A stretch of DNA of 64,000 bases, from NCBI GenBank assembly GCA_020055645.1, contig CM034547.1, positions 24,018,513-24,082,512 on the forward strand. The letters run 5' to 3'. Below the pieces are notes generated by a model, which worked only from the letters and a program-made list of their open reading frames with translations, ran no database searches and was not told where the DNA came from. Shown here one piece after another: positions 13,389 to 28,400 of the stretch. Source of the stretch: Tomocerus qinae. Taxonomy: Eukaryota; Arthropoda; Collembola; Entomobryomorpha; Tomoceridae. The position numbers and the translations under genes are program-made. Position 1 is the stretch's first letter, and each line of letters opens with the position of its first letter.

Positions 13389-16300
13389 CATCGTCAATCG
13401 AACAGCATTTCAACCGAGAATCATACATATAACCCATCGCACTTATTGTTAGAATGTTCCACATTCAGAGCTGATGCTTCAACTTTGGAAGTAACTAAAA
13501 GAAAAGTAGGAAGATTACTAATACAAGTAGTAATACTTACCAACGATGGAGTAGTCAGAGGAAGCCTATACTTATAACTGCATACATGTACAGATATACT
13601 ACTACAAAAAGGAAAAAGCCACAGGAAGATCACGAGTAGGCATCAGTCCAACTTTGAACTTGTCGTATTATCGTGGAAGTAAAAAAAAAGAAGATTATCC
13701 ATTATCCATGTCATCAGAAAGAAAACGCTCATTTATTCCTGTACTTTGTGGTCCTATGTGTGTAATGGTATGCAGTGGGACGTAAACATAAACAACATGC
13801 TGTTAAGAATGAGAGAGAGAGACGGAGAGTTGTTGGTGAGTGTCACTGACGACATGGTGATGGTGATGTTGATGTTTCTTCATGTCACAGCTGGACTGGA
13901 CTGAACTGGACAAAACTGGAGAGGAATGGGAAAAATGTCATGGCAGAGTGAGCTGGACTCTTCTTGATGTCAATTGTAGGCTCAAGACGGAAGATAACTA
14001 AACTGCCTAGATGTTGATTTTCCTTTCTTCCCATCTCTTTGTCGGATGGAGTTGGGAGCATTAAATCACATTACCTAAGATCATAACGTCAACGAAACCA
14101 AAGCAAACGACTGAGTGACTGGAACTGGCTGAGCCATAAATGCAACGTATGTAGTAGTAAAAGAAAAAGACGAAGCCGATGTGAGTGAAAGTGGATCTCT
14201 CCTGTATGACTGAAAGTGGAAATATGGGACGGGCACCGCAGGGAGAGATTAGCAAAACTTTGTTGACCAGACTGCTTTCATGTACCCAAGCAGTCTGCCT
14301 TGTTAACTGTAACTTTAACTTTAGCTAACTTAATACATAAGTTTCCCCCCGACAACAAATCCTACTCTTTCACAAGTTAACTTAACGGAACTAGCTAAAA
14401 AAAACTTTTAATCGTTAAAACAAGTGAAATCAAATGAACTAATGAACTGAATTACAAATCATATACGTACTTACTACAGTCTATCAAACTTAAGCAATTA
14501 GTGTGAGTTACTACTTTCTTATTTTATGTATACATCTACATCAACCCTTGTCTACAACTTCTATGTATCTGGTTTAGTACAATTTCTTTTATCACATACC
14601 ACTGTGTGTACTTTTCGTTTAGTATTTACTTAGCTCCTTAAATGCAATACTTACTGTAGGAATTAGAACTACGAAGAAAGTTTCACCATTGTGTATACAG
14701 TGAGTTGTGTAACTCATCTTTTCACTAAGTATTTCATTTGAAACTCTTTCGTCATACTTACTTAGTTTGTTGCTCCCTTTCTTTAATGCTAAACAGAACT
14801 AACTTCATTTTGCAAATAGCATTACATGATTCTATGTATATGTTATGTAAATAGTTTATGACATGACAACTGTGCAATCAAATGACATCCCAAAGCATAT
14901 AGCTGAATAGCATACATTTTAGCTAACAATGTAGATATAGCTAACTTGAGACATGATTTCGGTTTGCAATAAAATTGCAGAGGAATCTATTGTGTTATTG
15001 TTATTCTGTTGCGAATCCTTCGTTAGAAGTAATATTAAATGTTCATTGTATATACGTACGTACTTGTCCTGATGTCAACTCGAATGGCATTTGCAAAGTT
15101 CTCGACAAAATAACGATAACATCAAAAGGAACGCAACTGTAAATAGTACATGACGAGAGAAAGGAAGGAAAAGTTGGAGAGAAAGAGACAGTTTCGATTT
15201 CATCGGTCTTCTTACAGTTAGCAACTAACTACCATAAAGAAATTGAAAACAACAAAAGTTCACGTAACAAGAATCGAAACTTAAGTTGAGAAGCCCGTTT
15301 TATGAAGTTTGCTCTCTTTTCTCTTCATACTAGACTTACTTATTGTTGTGTGTACTAAGTATTAGTATGTATATGTATGTACTACTTCTAGAATTGAATT
15401 TAGTTTTACTAAGTTTTCTTCTGAAATTCAACATGCGATGCAACAACTGTAAACTGACTGATTGTGAGTTTAGTTTCTGAAGTGCCTAGTGGTATTGTTA
15501 TTTACATTTCTGCTCTCATAAATAGTCTCTTTCTATAAGAAGTAGTCCACTATCTAAGATCAGTAGTTTTGGCTGGTTTAGTTAATCTGGAGAAAATATC
15601 TGTAACAGATGCAATGAGTATTCTGCAAAACTAGAGTCAGACACGAGCTTCATTTCCAGAGACAAACAAACTGGACTGTCTGCTGCATTCACATCTTCGA
15701 TTCGATTGTAGACAATACAAACCCAAACAAATACAAAATTGTGCAATACGATATTCTGAACAAACAATGAAAACTTTCTCCATTCATTTAGGAGAAAGCA
15801 AATAGAGAGAGGGAAACAAAAGACAAGTCTTTGGGCATTCGCTTTTACTATCAGTTACAGAAAACAACGGAAAATCAGATCGAGAAAAGATGGAGAGATG
15901 CAAACAGAAGGAGAAAGACTTTATAAATATTATATAGCAACAGACCAGCCAGATTGATATCTGATTCTATTCTGTATGCTAGAGATACAATCCACTCCCT
16001 CCACTTTCCACTCTTGACTTGACAGCACTACATTGTTTTCTATCCCTTCCCGGCCATCTCTAACTGCCAGCGATAGAAAACAGATATTGAATTCTTATAC
16101 CATGTAGCTACCTATTAATATTCTACAGATAGGCTAAAGGAAAACAGTTGACTTAGTACAGATTCCTACAATATATGTATCATATATCCAAGACTCACTT
16201 ATGTGATGAGATTCTGAGTGGCTCTAACCAGCCAAAACCACGCAGCACAAAAAAGAGAAAAAAATAACCTCAAGTATTTTCTATTCTTTCATTTTTCTCA

Positions 16301-19300
16301 ATATAAATGATAATGAAAGAACATCATGCATTGATTTCGGTTTCATTAGGCTTTCTCTTACAGTTAGCAATCAATTCTACTTCAACTGTTGACCATAGTT
16401 ATTGCTATTGTCTAATCACAATATAAATATCTATGCAACTAGATTTTGTAGATCCTTTTACCTTGAAGTTATATCTTCCTGGCCATTTAATAAACTGTTT
16501 GTATGGAAATTAATTAGCATTGGTAGACGATCTGAACATTTGATCCCTCATGTCTACATTAATGTCTGCCGAAATGTAAATTGAAATTATTAGGCTACGT
16601 ATGGTCTGGTCATTCGGTTTGTACACAAGTATCGGCAACAAGGATATTTGTTTGTCATTTATTTTCATCCGCATTCACAATTTACAACGTGTAGCTACAC
16701 AGAGACAATACATTAATCAAGACTAAGCCCGGCCGTTGATAATCATTTAATTCTACGAAATGGCTTTTTCACATGCACTTAGTTTTGCTCGCAGTCTAGC
16801 ATTGTTCCATAGTCGCTGCTAACGATAAGATAGAAAGGGTATATATTTAAAATTCGCATTAGTGGGAAATAATACCCGTTTGGTGATGCATAATTTAAAT
16901 GAATTTATTTTTAAGCTGAGCACCCTTGTGGAGGGCTGGAATGATATAGGCATAAAATATATGCCATATGTCAAGCTAACCATTTTTGGCTAGTTTAGAT
17001 AAGGGTATTTCCATAATAACCGTTTCTGATAAACGATGTGTGAGACAGGAAGGCCATTAGACAGAGAAGTTTCATTCTTTGCTCCTTGTTACTGCGTTGT
17101 TCGTAACTCACACGTAGCACATGTAAGGACGTCCACAGCACTAGTGCTACAATGTTAATGTACTTATCTGCTTCTGCCATGCCATAAAAATAGTCCGTAT
17201 CTTCGTTGTACCATTCGCACTATTGCCCTTGAAATGCACTTGGTTCAAATACAACATTTGACATTTAGTTTCCATTGCTAAGCATTTTAAGGTAAAAGTC
17301 TTACGTTGAGAAAGAGTCAAATGCTTTTCCATAGTCAACACACAGCATAAATTCTACATACAAAAGGGATGCATAGAACAATGTCGGAAGAAATATATTT
17401 TTGTGAACTTTTAATACTGGTGTATGAAGTTTGCATTTCACATTGTGGAATGTGGCAATATATTGATGTCGGTCATATGGCATGTTTGTAATATTTCTCG
17501 AATGGTCTCTTTGACCATTGAGGTTTTATATGGAGATTAAACAAAGCGTATCCGGCATCGTCGATCATTAATTCTACAGGAAATACACAGATACGAACAG
17601 TTTGAAATATGAAGTTAGTTCTGTTTGCCTCCTTTCTTCTGTTGTGGAAGAAAGCGATTAAGTTTCAATTAAGTACTTACTAAGGCAATAATTTTTATTG
17701 TCAGATTATAAAAACGGAGTAATGAAATGAAATACAGTTTTGTGCACATTTGTATTTTCTAGTTTGATTAATTGGTATAAAACGATAATGCTGAGTTACT
17801 AGTATGTAGTTAGTTTTGTAGACGTTAATTGCTGGGTGTTTGTGCAAGTTTGTAAAAGAAAAAGGAGCTGGTAATTTTGAGTAGGTATCTATGTAAGTGT
17901 TTGTGTGAATGTAGGGATAAATAATTTCTTAAGGCTATGAGCATTAAATTGTTCAAGAGAGTTGGTTGAGTATCCTGTACTGTAGGTTTGTAACGCATGA
18001 GACTCTCATGCACTATCACTAAGCTAAGTAAGCTGATTAATCTTTAAGTAGTCTCTTTTTCCTGTCTACATGAGTAACTCGCGTTTAACATTAGGTAAAA
18101 CCTAATGTATTGTAAAATGACTAATGAAATTGTTGTATAAAGGTAGTGTAGACTTCTGTTTACATGTAGGATTCATAATGCATGGTGATGGGGAGTGAAG
18201 TAAACCATGTATAGAGTACAGTAGAATAAATGAAAGTAATTTGATGCAAATTTAAGTACTGCAAACGCAAGCAAAAGTAGACTGAGTGTGTTACATATAC
18301 TATACGTGTGTAGGTTGTTTAAATATGTACACTGAACACTCTAATGTACATGAATAAGTAATGATAATTACAAAAGGTAATTGTAGGTATTTTCCTCCTC
18401 TCCCCTATAGACAGCTTACGTTACTTATGCTTATGCTATAGTGTATTTCTATTAAATGTATTCTGAATGTCTTTTAGCATTATGTGGACCGTTGTACTTA
18501 ATAAGTACCTGTAGGTCCTGATAAAATAAATAAATGCATACTAGGTTTGTATGTGACAAGGAGATGGTAGGGTGTAGTTGTAGTCTAGTGTGTGTCTATC
18601 AATAATTAGGTATAAGTCTTGTCTAGTGGAAAAATTACTTGATACACGAAAGGCTGTCATGTTGACTATGTCATAGTGTTGGAGCAGCTAATTCGTCTTC
18701 AAAGCCAGTGATCGTATATTTGCTACATTAATATCAATTACTATTACTTTAGGAACTACCAAAACGAAGTAATAAAATCTGTCTTTAATGTAATGTAACT
18801 CTGTAACATAGACAAAATGATAGTTCATACTAATCATTGAATGTAAAATGTGTTCTACTCTTGAAATGTCTAGCTGGTTACGAATCGTAGGTCATTCTTT
18901 GTAAACTATATGTTAATAAATGTATAAAAATAAAACTACTAAAACTAAGGATACACTAGCCCTTTATAATGAAATCTAGTTACTTGTTACTAAAAGATAT
19001 ACTCTCCTATGAATATGTTGACAGATATTGTTACCTGGAGTGAGATGTTTGTAGTAATTAAGATTAATTTTTTTTGAAATGGTCTGCATTCCTCAGTCAA
19101 CTGTTACATATATTTTGGCAAATTGTTGCAAACCTGTTATTGAAAGGAGTTAATTTATACCTTTTGCAGGGAGCTTTTGTTTTTGCAAGTTTTGATTTAG
19201 TGCAGGTCGTTCCGCAATAAATTTTAAATTCTGCGTGTTAGTAATGTTAGTTGTATAGTCAACATAAAAAAGGCATAGCTTGAGGAAATGGAAAGGCCTT

Positions 19301-22300
19301 GAAAACATAAGCTTTCTCCTTATTATTTTGTGGTTGTATTTTACGAAGAAAAATGAAAGGAAAGTCTTGATAATTCAGTTACTGTACTTTTCCTTGGTAC
19401 TATACCTACACAATTCATATCTCGAACAACGGTGAATTTTCTTCATCATCAATATCAATTTACTAGACATATTTATGTAACGTTCTATCTCGAATTTATA
19501 TTCATATACCTAAGTCATATCTATATATCATAGCCCGACAATACATACAACCTATCTACCATATAAATTATACATGCAGACCTATACATTTAGGCATGCA
19601 TTTACTAAATAAAAAGTCCTAATGTGAAATGAACCTCTCTGGGTAGAAAGACTTTTCCTAAGTTGTGCTCATGGCTAGTAACTTGACTGAAACTAATCAA
19701 CCGGCCGGTTTATATCACTATATAGCTCCCGGTAGTTGTTTCTCAAGTTTATTTCATTCACAGAATATACATATGTCTATAGAAAAGTAACATAATCAAA
19801 CTATATGATTTTTTGCTGATTTATTGATTTATTCCTTAACTCACTTATTGTGGCTACTTTTTTATTCCTAAATCTAATGTAGGTTTCCGTTTTTTGCCTA
19901 CAAATATCATTTTATTTTTTTACTGGATATAATCTAATTAAGTTACTATTTCTAAATCTAGGGAAATGTATATAGGATTTTCTTGCTTCGTTTCTGAAAG
20001 TTAATCAAGCAATAATTATGGGTACCTTATGGTGTATGACTGTACTACTATTGCTATTGTGGTATAGTTAACAAGAACGCAGTGAAATATGTAATACTAA
20101 TAATAATAGTGCATATCCATGATTTTACCTGTTAGTAGGTGTGTCAATTTCTTAACGAAGTATCTTTAACCTTTTGGGAGCATAAATATTAGTACACATA
20201 ATTGTTACATTTTACTAACTTATTTTACATACGTCTGTCTACCACTTAAATCTTAAATGTCATACGCTAAGTAGTGGAAGTAGTCAATATTCTATTTAAG
20301 TAGAACTACAACTTTATTATAGTGCAATTTACAACCTACCTATATGTGTATTTACATTAAATTGCGTTGCACTTCAGCTCTGTTTACTGAAACGATGAAA
20401 ATCTACATTCTTCCGAAATACCGGTAATAAATTAGTGGTAAACTGAAGATTTCATGAATCACTAACAATGAATTTGTATAATTAAAATCAATACAATAGG
20501 ATTAATAATCGTAATAATATATTAGTAAGTCGTAGCATTTCAATCGTGTATTTAAAGTTACACTACTACTATAGCAAATTGGCCTTTAGCCAGTTTTTAA
20601 CTTGAACCTAAGATTTGCAAACAAAAGGCCAACAGAAAGTTTTGTAATCTAAAATTTTGTAACACATATAACATGTAAAGTACTTATTCTGATCTTCATT
20701 TACTACAATATACTTTGCGTTGATATCATTGAAGAAAGAGTAGTTGTAAATTGAAATAAATATAAGTTATCAATCACTTTATTTGTATAACAATGGCATA
20801 AAATCAATTTATTTTAACTTTCTGATATACATAGATAGTAATTTTGATTGTATTAGTGGCAAATGAATATTAATTTCTTATTGTAACAAGGATGATGCTC
20901 TTAGGCAGTCAATAAATCAGTTTAAAATCATAAGTTCACTGTAAATGAGTATTAAATTGTAGTAAATGGAGAATGATTCAACTTAATGGACGCTAAATAC
21001 TTTGTGGTGACGCACTGAATAAATAATAAACTGTTAGACTTCTGTTTGTTTTCAGAGAAAAATTGTCTTTTTACATACATACACAAGCAGGAGCATAAAC
21101 AATTAACGATCAGACTAATATTAAAAATGTATCAACCCTTGAAATCATATACGTAAAATGAGTAATCATAATCTGTTATTCATTACCATTACCAAACATA
21201 ACCGGCAAAATCAGCAGCATTATTGAAAATTTATCATAAACATTTTGATTACTTTGTAGTCATCTCGCCAACTAATTTCAAATCATTACTGCATAGGACA
21301 CAATTTTCGAAAGTACAAGGCAATTAAGATTTTAACTAACTTCGGATTTTTGTATGCAATTGTTAAAAACGAAATTTAATTAGCCCCAGTACAGATAAAA
21401 TAACTAATGTGGTTTTCCCAAAAATAATAAGCCAAATAAGTATCGGCCATCCTCATTTCAAAACTTGTAACTTGTCGTGTATCAATGATCATGATTTTTA
21501 AAAGTACTGATGGACGAGACCCTTAAGTAAGGTCATAGACATTAAATAGTATATTTAACCTTGATTTAAATATATGCTGGAGTCATATTTCTCTAAAAGA
21601 TAGCAATATTTTCAAATGAAACTGTATTGTGTTCTCCAGAAAATTTGAAAACTGAATATAGAGCAAAGTCATTTGCATTTTAAAAGATCTAATGTAATGT
21701 AATGCATTATTCATCAGCTTCAATTTTAATCAGGTTATCGCTATCGTCGCAATTGATAAGGAATTTAATTATGTTAAATATACAATAGAGATTGGATATC
21801 ATTATTTGACTGCGTGCAACTATCATGATTATGATGCAGCATTTTTTTGTGCTCTTTAATGTTTGTTAATAATATTATGTACATTCTATGACTTGAAAAG
21901 TAGTATTCAAAAATTGAACTGATGATTTTACACCGTCACAATATTATACGGAGATTAGAAGGATGATTGGATCAGCAACTTATAGATCTAGTGTTTCATT
22001 TAGTACATATTTCATCGTTGTTGCAGGTTCATATGTTTCTTGCATTCTACACTCAACGCGGCAATGTTAATCTGTCCACCTGACAAGTATACATGAATAC
22101 ATGTGTTTAGAAAGAATTACTTAGTAAAACTCTGAAACTAGACTTTTTCCAATACAATTATGCCTAACAGTTTTAGAATTTAAATTGCATCTTAAGTCAA
22201 TATAGTCATAACGAATTATACAAACGCATTTTAAAGGATATTAGGTTATTCGCTAGAATGTCCAAAGATGAAAGCAGAAAGCTCATTTCTTCAGGATTTC

Positions 22301-22423
22301 CTGATTGTAAGCATTTGTGACACTTCATCAATATTTGTATACTACCATAAATATTCATTTTAATATCCTGTTTGAAATTAAGTATAAAAATATTCATAAT
22401 ACACATTTGCGATTCCTTTGAAG
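13389..22423. other. Long AT-rich intergenic region
   Basis: About 9 kb lie between the Culd-like gene and the first recognised exon of POT-A. I found no protein domain, tRNA or clear repeat. There is a short CTGGA-like degenerate run near 13890-13925 and a weak reverse-strand coding-like patch at 16995-17483, entered separately. The unidentified first exon and promoter of POT-A should be in here. Confidence 0.5.
16995..17483 (-). pseudogene. Weak reverse-strand coding-like patch, possibly a reverse-transcriptase remnant
   Basis: Three overlapping open frames run head to tail on the reverse strand (17483-17301, 17341-17147, 17180-16995), as in a decayed gene with frameshifts. The first ends in C-V-D-Y-G-K-A-F-D-S-F, which resembles the A-motif neighbourhood (V-D-Y-x-K-A-F-D-S) of non-LTR reverse transcriptases. 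No YADD box or other RT motif is visible, so the assignment is weak and may be chance. Confidence 0.2.
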
Positions 22424-25400
22424 ATGGAAGTCATCAATTCGAAGACAAAAGCAGTGAAGATTCACAAAACGTTACTACTGTCCAAGTATGTTATAGGACA
22501 TTAACATTGATACTTAATGATCAGTGTAATTTATGATTAATGTGACTATGTAGTAAAATTAGCAATTAATTATGGAATTGTTCTTTTCGAATCTTTTGAA
22601 TTTTCAGTCCATCCCTTATCCGAAATCGGTGTTCTTTATCATCGCCAATGAATTTTGCGAAAGGTTATTCACATTTTATTAGCATTATCATTCAATCGAA
22701 TGCCATTCCAAATGCTGAAATGATAATGTCAACAAACGTAATCTCAATTGAGAAATTGTATATACATTTTTTTTGCTTTTTATACCATAAGTTTGATGAA
22801 TATTTTTTGTATTGCAATTAGGTTTTCTTTCTATGGAATGAGAGGTGAGTTGCGGAAATTTGGAATTTAACTTTACAACTTACACAAAGTAAGGGCAATA
22901 TGATTTATTATGAAACATCATGTTTGCGTTTTCTTTGCCATGTGGAGAACTTTTTAGTTGATCAACGTTTAGCATTTTATAGTCTAAATACATTATTCCA
23001 ATTGATCAAGACTCACAATTCTAGAAAGCTAAGAATCAATATTGTACCATTGCGACCGAGGAGACGTCATTACATTTTTCAATAATATGTAGGTAGTAGC
23101 TTGCCACATGAAGTTACTTACCACCATTCTTACATGTATACAAACGCATGGGAGTAAAAGTAGAAACTTCCTGAATTCCATTTCTCCCTAGAAAATCATA
23201 ATTGAATAATGTCGGCTACTACAGCAGTACATCTGATTCTGACAATGTGATTGTAGCAATTTTGACGTTATATCTCATAAACGTTTTGAGATTCTCAGAA
23301 GATACGTCTACAGTGATTTACCATATTTTCGTCATGCTAGCCTATTTCATGCCTCTATTTGGAGGTCTTCTTGCGGATTCTCTACTTGGAAAATTCAGGT
23401 AAACAAAGTATTATGTAACATAACTATAAATATACTAATGCAACTTCAGGTACCTAATGTAACCTGAGTAAATATTGTTTTCGGAGTAGTTCCATAGTCT
23501 CATTGCGTTGTCGATAAAACTGGTAAATAACGTTTAGGGGTAAATTGAATGATGCAATACATACGTGACTGTAATCCTCTTTTATTCTGTTTACCTGTTT
23601 GAAGTAGCTTTGAGCTGTTTGAATTGAACTCAAGTGAAATGTTCTATTAATATAACTTCAATTTGAAAGTGTGTGTAGGCGTAGAATGAGATTACAGTGT
23701 CTGTTCTTTAAGTTTAGATTATTGCGTAGTAAAGTGTAGCTTTATTAGTGTAGGAGGGAGTTCACCGTGTACATGTGATTAGACTGACGAAAACAATTTC
23801 CTGATTGTGATGCTTAATTAATATAATTTGCAATTTCACACAGAACCATTTTCTACTTATCGATTGTGTACGCCTGTGGGAATTTGGTACTGTCAGCTGC
23901 AGCTACTCCTCCTCTCTCTCTTCCACCTATGTAAGTTCCATCCTACATTAGTTACTAGCAACTTTAATTGGAAAAGTTGAAATGTGTAAATCCATTGATA
24001 ACAAGTTAAGTGCACAAGAAATCCATATGATTATAATAGAACATGTCGAGAATATGTAAAACTTTCTATGTAAATCAAAGTGCTTAAAATATCTCTTGCA
24101 TGCTAGCAGATAGTAGTAGACAGGTACTCTCTTTTAGCATTGATTGTAGTGGAGATTCACAAATGTAGTGATGGGTAATATATGTATGTAGTAATTTGCA
24201 TGTTCTTGATACTCTACTATCTTTTGAATGGTTTGTCAGACCATTCAGTATGCTAGGATTGCTTTTGATAGCCATAGGGACTGGGGGAATCAAGTCATCT
24301 GTGGTGGCATTCGGAGGCGATCAATTTCAGATTCCTGGTCAAGAGAGCCAACTGCATACATTCTTTTCAGTCTTTTATTTAGCGATCAATTCTGGGAGTC
24401 TACTCTCTACTTTAATAGTAAGGGACATATCTTTCCTCCCAAGTTTTCCAAAATTCTTTTCAGCATAATATTCTTTAACATAGACTCCCATCTTTCGCCA
24501 AGATGTCGCATGCTTTGGAGAGGAGACTTGTTACTCTCTTGCATTTGGAGTACCTGCAGCTCTAATGCTAGTAGCCCTAAGTAAGTCAAAATATATAATA
24601 AATAATTTACTACTACACCGTGTTTTAATTGTTACTTTAGTATAGTAGCGGCTAGCACAATTTGTATTGTCATCGTCCTGCTTTCTATGTCTAGAAACAT
24701 TTTGTACGAACGGAAATGAAAATCTCTTGAAAATAAAAGACAGTATTCAGTAAAGCCGGCAATAATTTGCATATTTATGACACTTTTCTACTTCCGCAGC
24801 AATTTTCATAGGAGGGAAGTCTTTCTACAAGATAAGAGAACCTGAAGGCAATCTCATTGTGGAAATTGTAAAATGCATCTGGGTAAGTAAATCCAATGAA
24901 AAATTCTATTCATACAATACATACTATACATAGTACCTACTACTTATGATTAATGGTGCATAATTTAATGGAATTTTTCCGTACATTCCCCTTTTACGCA
25001 TACAATTATTATCTACATTATGATGTGTGTATACAGCATGCAATATCAAATCGTAAAAGAAATGGGAAGAGTACACCCCAAAACCACTGGCTTGACTATG
25101 CAGACGATGAATACGATGCAGACTTCATTGCAGATATTAAAACTCTCTTCAGGATCTGCATTCTCTACAGTCCTATAATTGTATTTTACTGTCTTCTCGA
25201 ACAACAGGCAATTTTCTTTGAGATTTCTGTATTTTATAATTTACAAGAAATCACCAGGTACTTTTGTTTGCCACTAAAAGATGCATTTTCTTCAAAAAAG
25301 ATCTCGGCATGTGTTTTTGTAGTTGTGGGTGTTTAAATGGCCATGTCCTCTTATGAAAATGTTAAGAGACAACTTTTTCGTTTTAGGGCTCACGGTGGAC

Positions 25401-28400
25401 TTTACAGGCTAATCGAATGGACGGTCGTGTCTTGGGCTGGACCATAAAACCCGATCAGATGCAGGTGCTTCAGATCCCATAGAATCTTTGTAAATTTAGT
25501 TATACATTAGCCACGGCATACAAGGAACTTGTTTTTGTCTGGCCATGCCAAACAAATCCTAATGGGGAAGAGACACAATAGTGATATAACGTGTCGTGTA
25601 GACATAGCACATCCTTAGCACTAGTTAGAAGGGGAAACTACCTACATACATGACCTCATATAGCAGGAGATAACACCACAAACAAGCATAATACAGACAA
25701 TAAATAGGAAAAGTAGGCGTAAAGAAAAGCTTATGGAGAATAGAAGTCATGACATTAGGGGAAGCCTATTAGATATAAGTCCAAGTCAAAGACAGCAAGA
25801 CTTTCCCTTGTAATCGCACCATGTATGTATTTAGTAGGGACACCAAGAGCAACTTTTTCACAAAGAAAGTCTTTTCACGAGCTACATCGTGGTTTTCCAT
25901 TGTTCAAATGAATCCATTTACCATTTTCAATGGGTTACTAAACTCCCAAATGTTTTTCTTGTTATTCCAGTTCCACGTCTTAAGTCTCACTTATTGTTAG
26001 CACACGTTTTACGTTACCATTTGATCCACTTACTAAAAATCTATCGTATGTATGTGGAGTATGCTTCTGTTTTCATTTCCTTACCTCATTGTACAAGGAC
26101 GTAAGCTAATCCGATTTATCAACAAATTATAGGTTGCTAACTCAATTCTCGTTTTGTTGTTCATACCTCTTTTCGATAAAATCCTCTATCCATTATTTGC
26201 CCGCTGCAATTTTCTCAAGGACCAACTTCAAAGGATTATTGCTGGAGGTTTTCTAGTCGCGTTCTCATTTGTTCTTTGTGCGGTGGTTGAACTACAGCTT
26301 GAGGTTAGCTTTCTTAAAAATCATTACTCATAATTGCTTCCAGCTATTTATTCTGACATCATAATTCCTCCTCTTGCTACCCTTAACTAAATACCTCCAT
26401 TTCAATCTTCTACTACTAACACAATGAGGATATATAAACCTCCGGTACAAATTGGTAATAATAACTTTCAATCTTACGTTTTCAGAATAAGAAAGATCCT
26501 AAATGATATCAAAATCATTGAGGAAAGGTAAAGCAATAGTAAGAAAATTGCTTTTTGTAGTTGATTGAATAGCTATTTCCCAATTGGTTTCTTATTATAG
26601 TATTCATACCTTAAAAATTCAGTAAATGAAGGAGAAAGCAATATAAACTACGAATTTGGGTAACAAGACATAATCAAGTATCATTTTCTAATACCGTGAA
26701 GTATTTTCATCTCGAAACTGCATTGGTATTTATCAAGTATTTTTGCGTTTCAGAACTATAAAAAGATCAATTGCAGAGAAACAAAAAGTCAATATTTATT
26801 TGAGGGTAACAAAGGTAGCATTGTGTGCTTACGAAAAAATGATCACTGCACATAAAGGAAATTGAGTCAAGAAGATTGATGTGAACAAATGTTATTTTAT
26901 GAGTAGCCGACGTATCCAAACCTGCCGGGAATCTCGGAAAACAGTCTCAACTTTGTCAACACACTTCCTTGCACTGTAAACATTACATTACGAACCACTA
27001 CCAATTCCACAATTGGCCATGGCATAATTCCTCCAAATGAAAATTTACTTTATCAAGCCATTTCAACTAACAATTATTCTGTCGTCGTTTTTCCGGAAAG
27101 GGGCGAATGTCAGATAAATGGCAAAGATGTAGAATTTCCATACTTTGAACTGGCTCCTCAATCTTCTCAGGTTTACGACTTGGATCTACTATTTCTAATT
27201 TGCTGTTCCATCTACAATAATTACTAATAAAAAGAGCAATCTCTCTACAGGGTATCGCGGTCAATATAGTACACCTTTACAGGAAATGATGAACAGTAAT
27301 GTGCATAAATCTATCTATATGAGATAATTATTAGAGATTTCGTGCACCAATGATACTAAAATGAAAAGCAATTACCTTTATTAATAGAAATTGCACTCAC
27401 TTATAGTAATAGTAATAACAGTATTTAGCGTTCAGAGACATGATTGCCAGTATCTTCACTAAATAATGGAATTAAGGTTCCCGTTTGAGTTCCCCTAATG
27501 AAGAATTGCAATAATGCCAATAAATGCTCTTAATTAAGTTTGCTGGCATATTGATTTAGTAGATGAAGAGATTGAAAGTTATGAAAATATTGAAGGTTTA
27601 TGTAATAATCTACTTTCATTGTGTGAAGCAGGCTTATAGCATTTTGCTTGGAGCAGAAACAACGGAAACGGAAATTGGAACGTCAGCATTTCGCTTGCAG
27701 CTCATTTATTCTGAAGTGAGTGACGAACTGACTAAATCTCTCGTAGGAAATGCTAAGCTCAGGTAAGTAAATGAGATTCACATCTAATTACATATTTGAT
27801 TATTACATGCCATTCCATTTCAACACGATTATTGAGACGTAATTTTTGTACTGTTAATATTAACGATCAGGCAAACTACAGACAACCATCAATTCTTAAA
27901 TGTTATGTACATTAATGCATTTTTTCTTTCTGTAGAATTGTCACATCGCTATTGAACGAAAATGTGACCTTCCGTTTGGAGTCAGCCAAAGAGCTTTTTG
28001 ACACTCGGGTTATTGAAATCAATAACGTTTCGTCTTCAACAAAAGAATTTACTCCTGAAATGTAAGCCATATTGAAATGAATTAGGTACATAGCAGTGAA
28101 ACAAAATCAAACATGGAATTGTAATAATAATCTGTTCACGAATGTGGCCTTTCCTTGTAACAGTTACTCCGTATGGATGTTCTTGAATAATAATGCGTCT
28201 GTTGAGCTGGGTACAATTTCATTGGAAGCTGGCGGAAGCTATTTGCTGTCTGTGTCGCCTAATTACACGTTGATTTCCAACACTTCGGAACTAACGGAGC
28301 CTTTGACGCTAAATGAGTTGGCCGACAATGCAAAAGACAGCATCGTAAGTTAGCGTTGCAAATTGGATCTAAAAGCTAATTAATAGCTTGCTCTCTACAA

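Noticed and set aside
13892..13925. CTGGA-like repeats
   Set aside because: Short and degenerate, with no more structure than chance runs elsewhere in the spacer.
22424..22485. ATG at 22424 as the POT-A start
   Set aside because: From this ATG the frame does not join the helix-1 exon correctly. The exon must be read in the frame entering in phase 1.
25208..25258. Extension of the POT-A helix-7 exon to the GT at 25259
   Set aside because: It would insert about 17 residues between Gln-Gln and Gly-Ser-Arg-Trp, a junction invariant in the family. The GC donor gives the conserved sequence.
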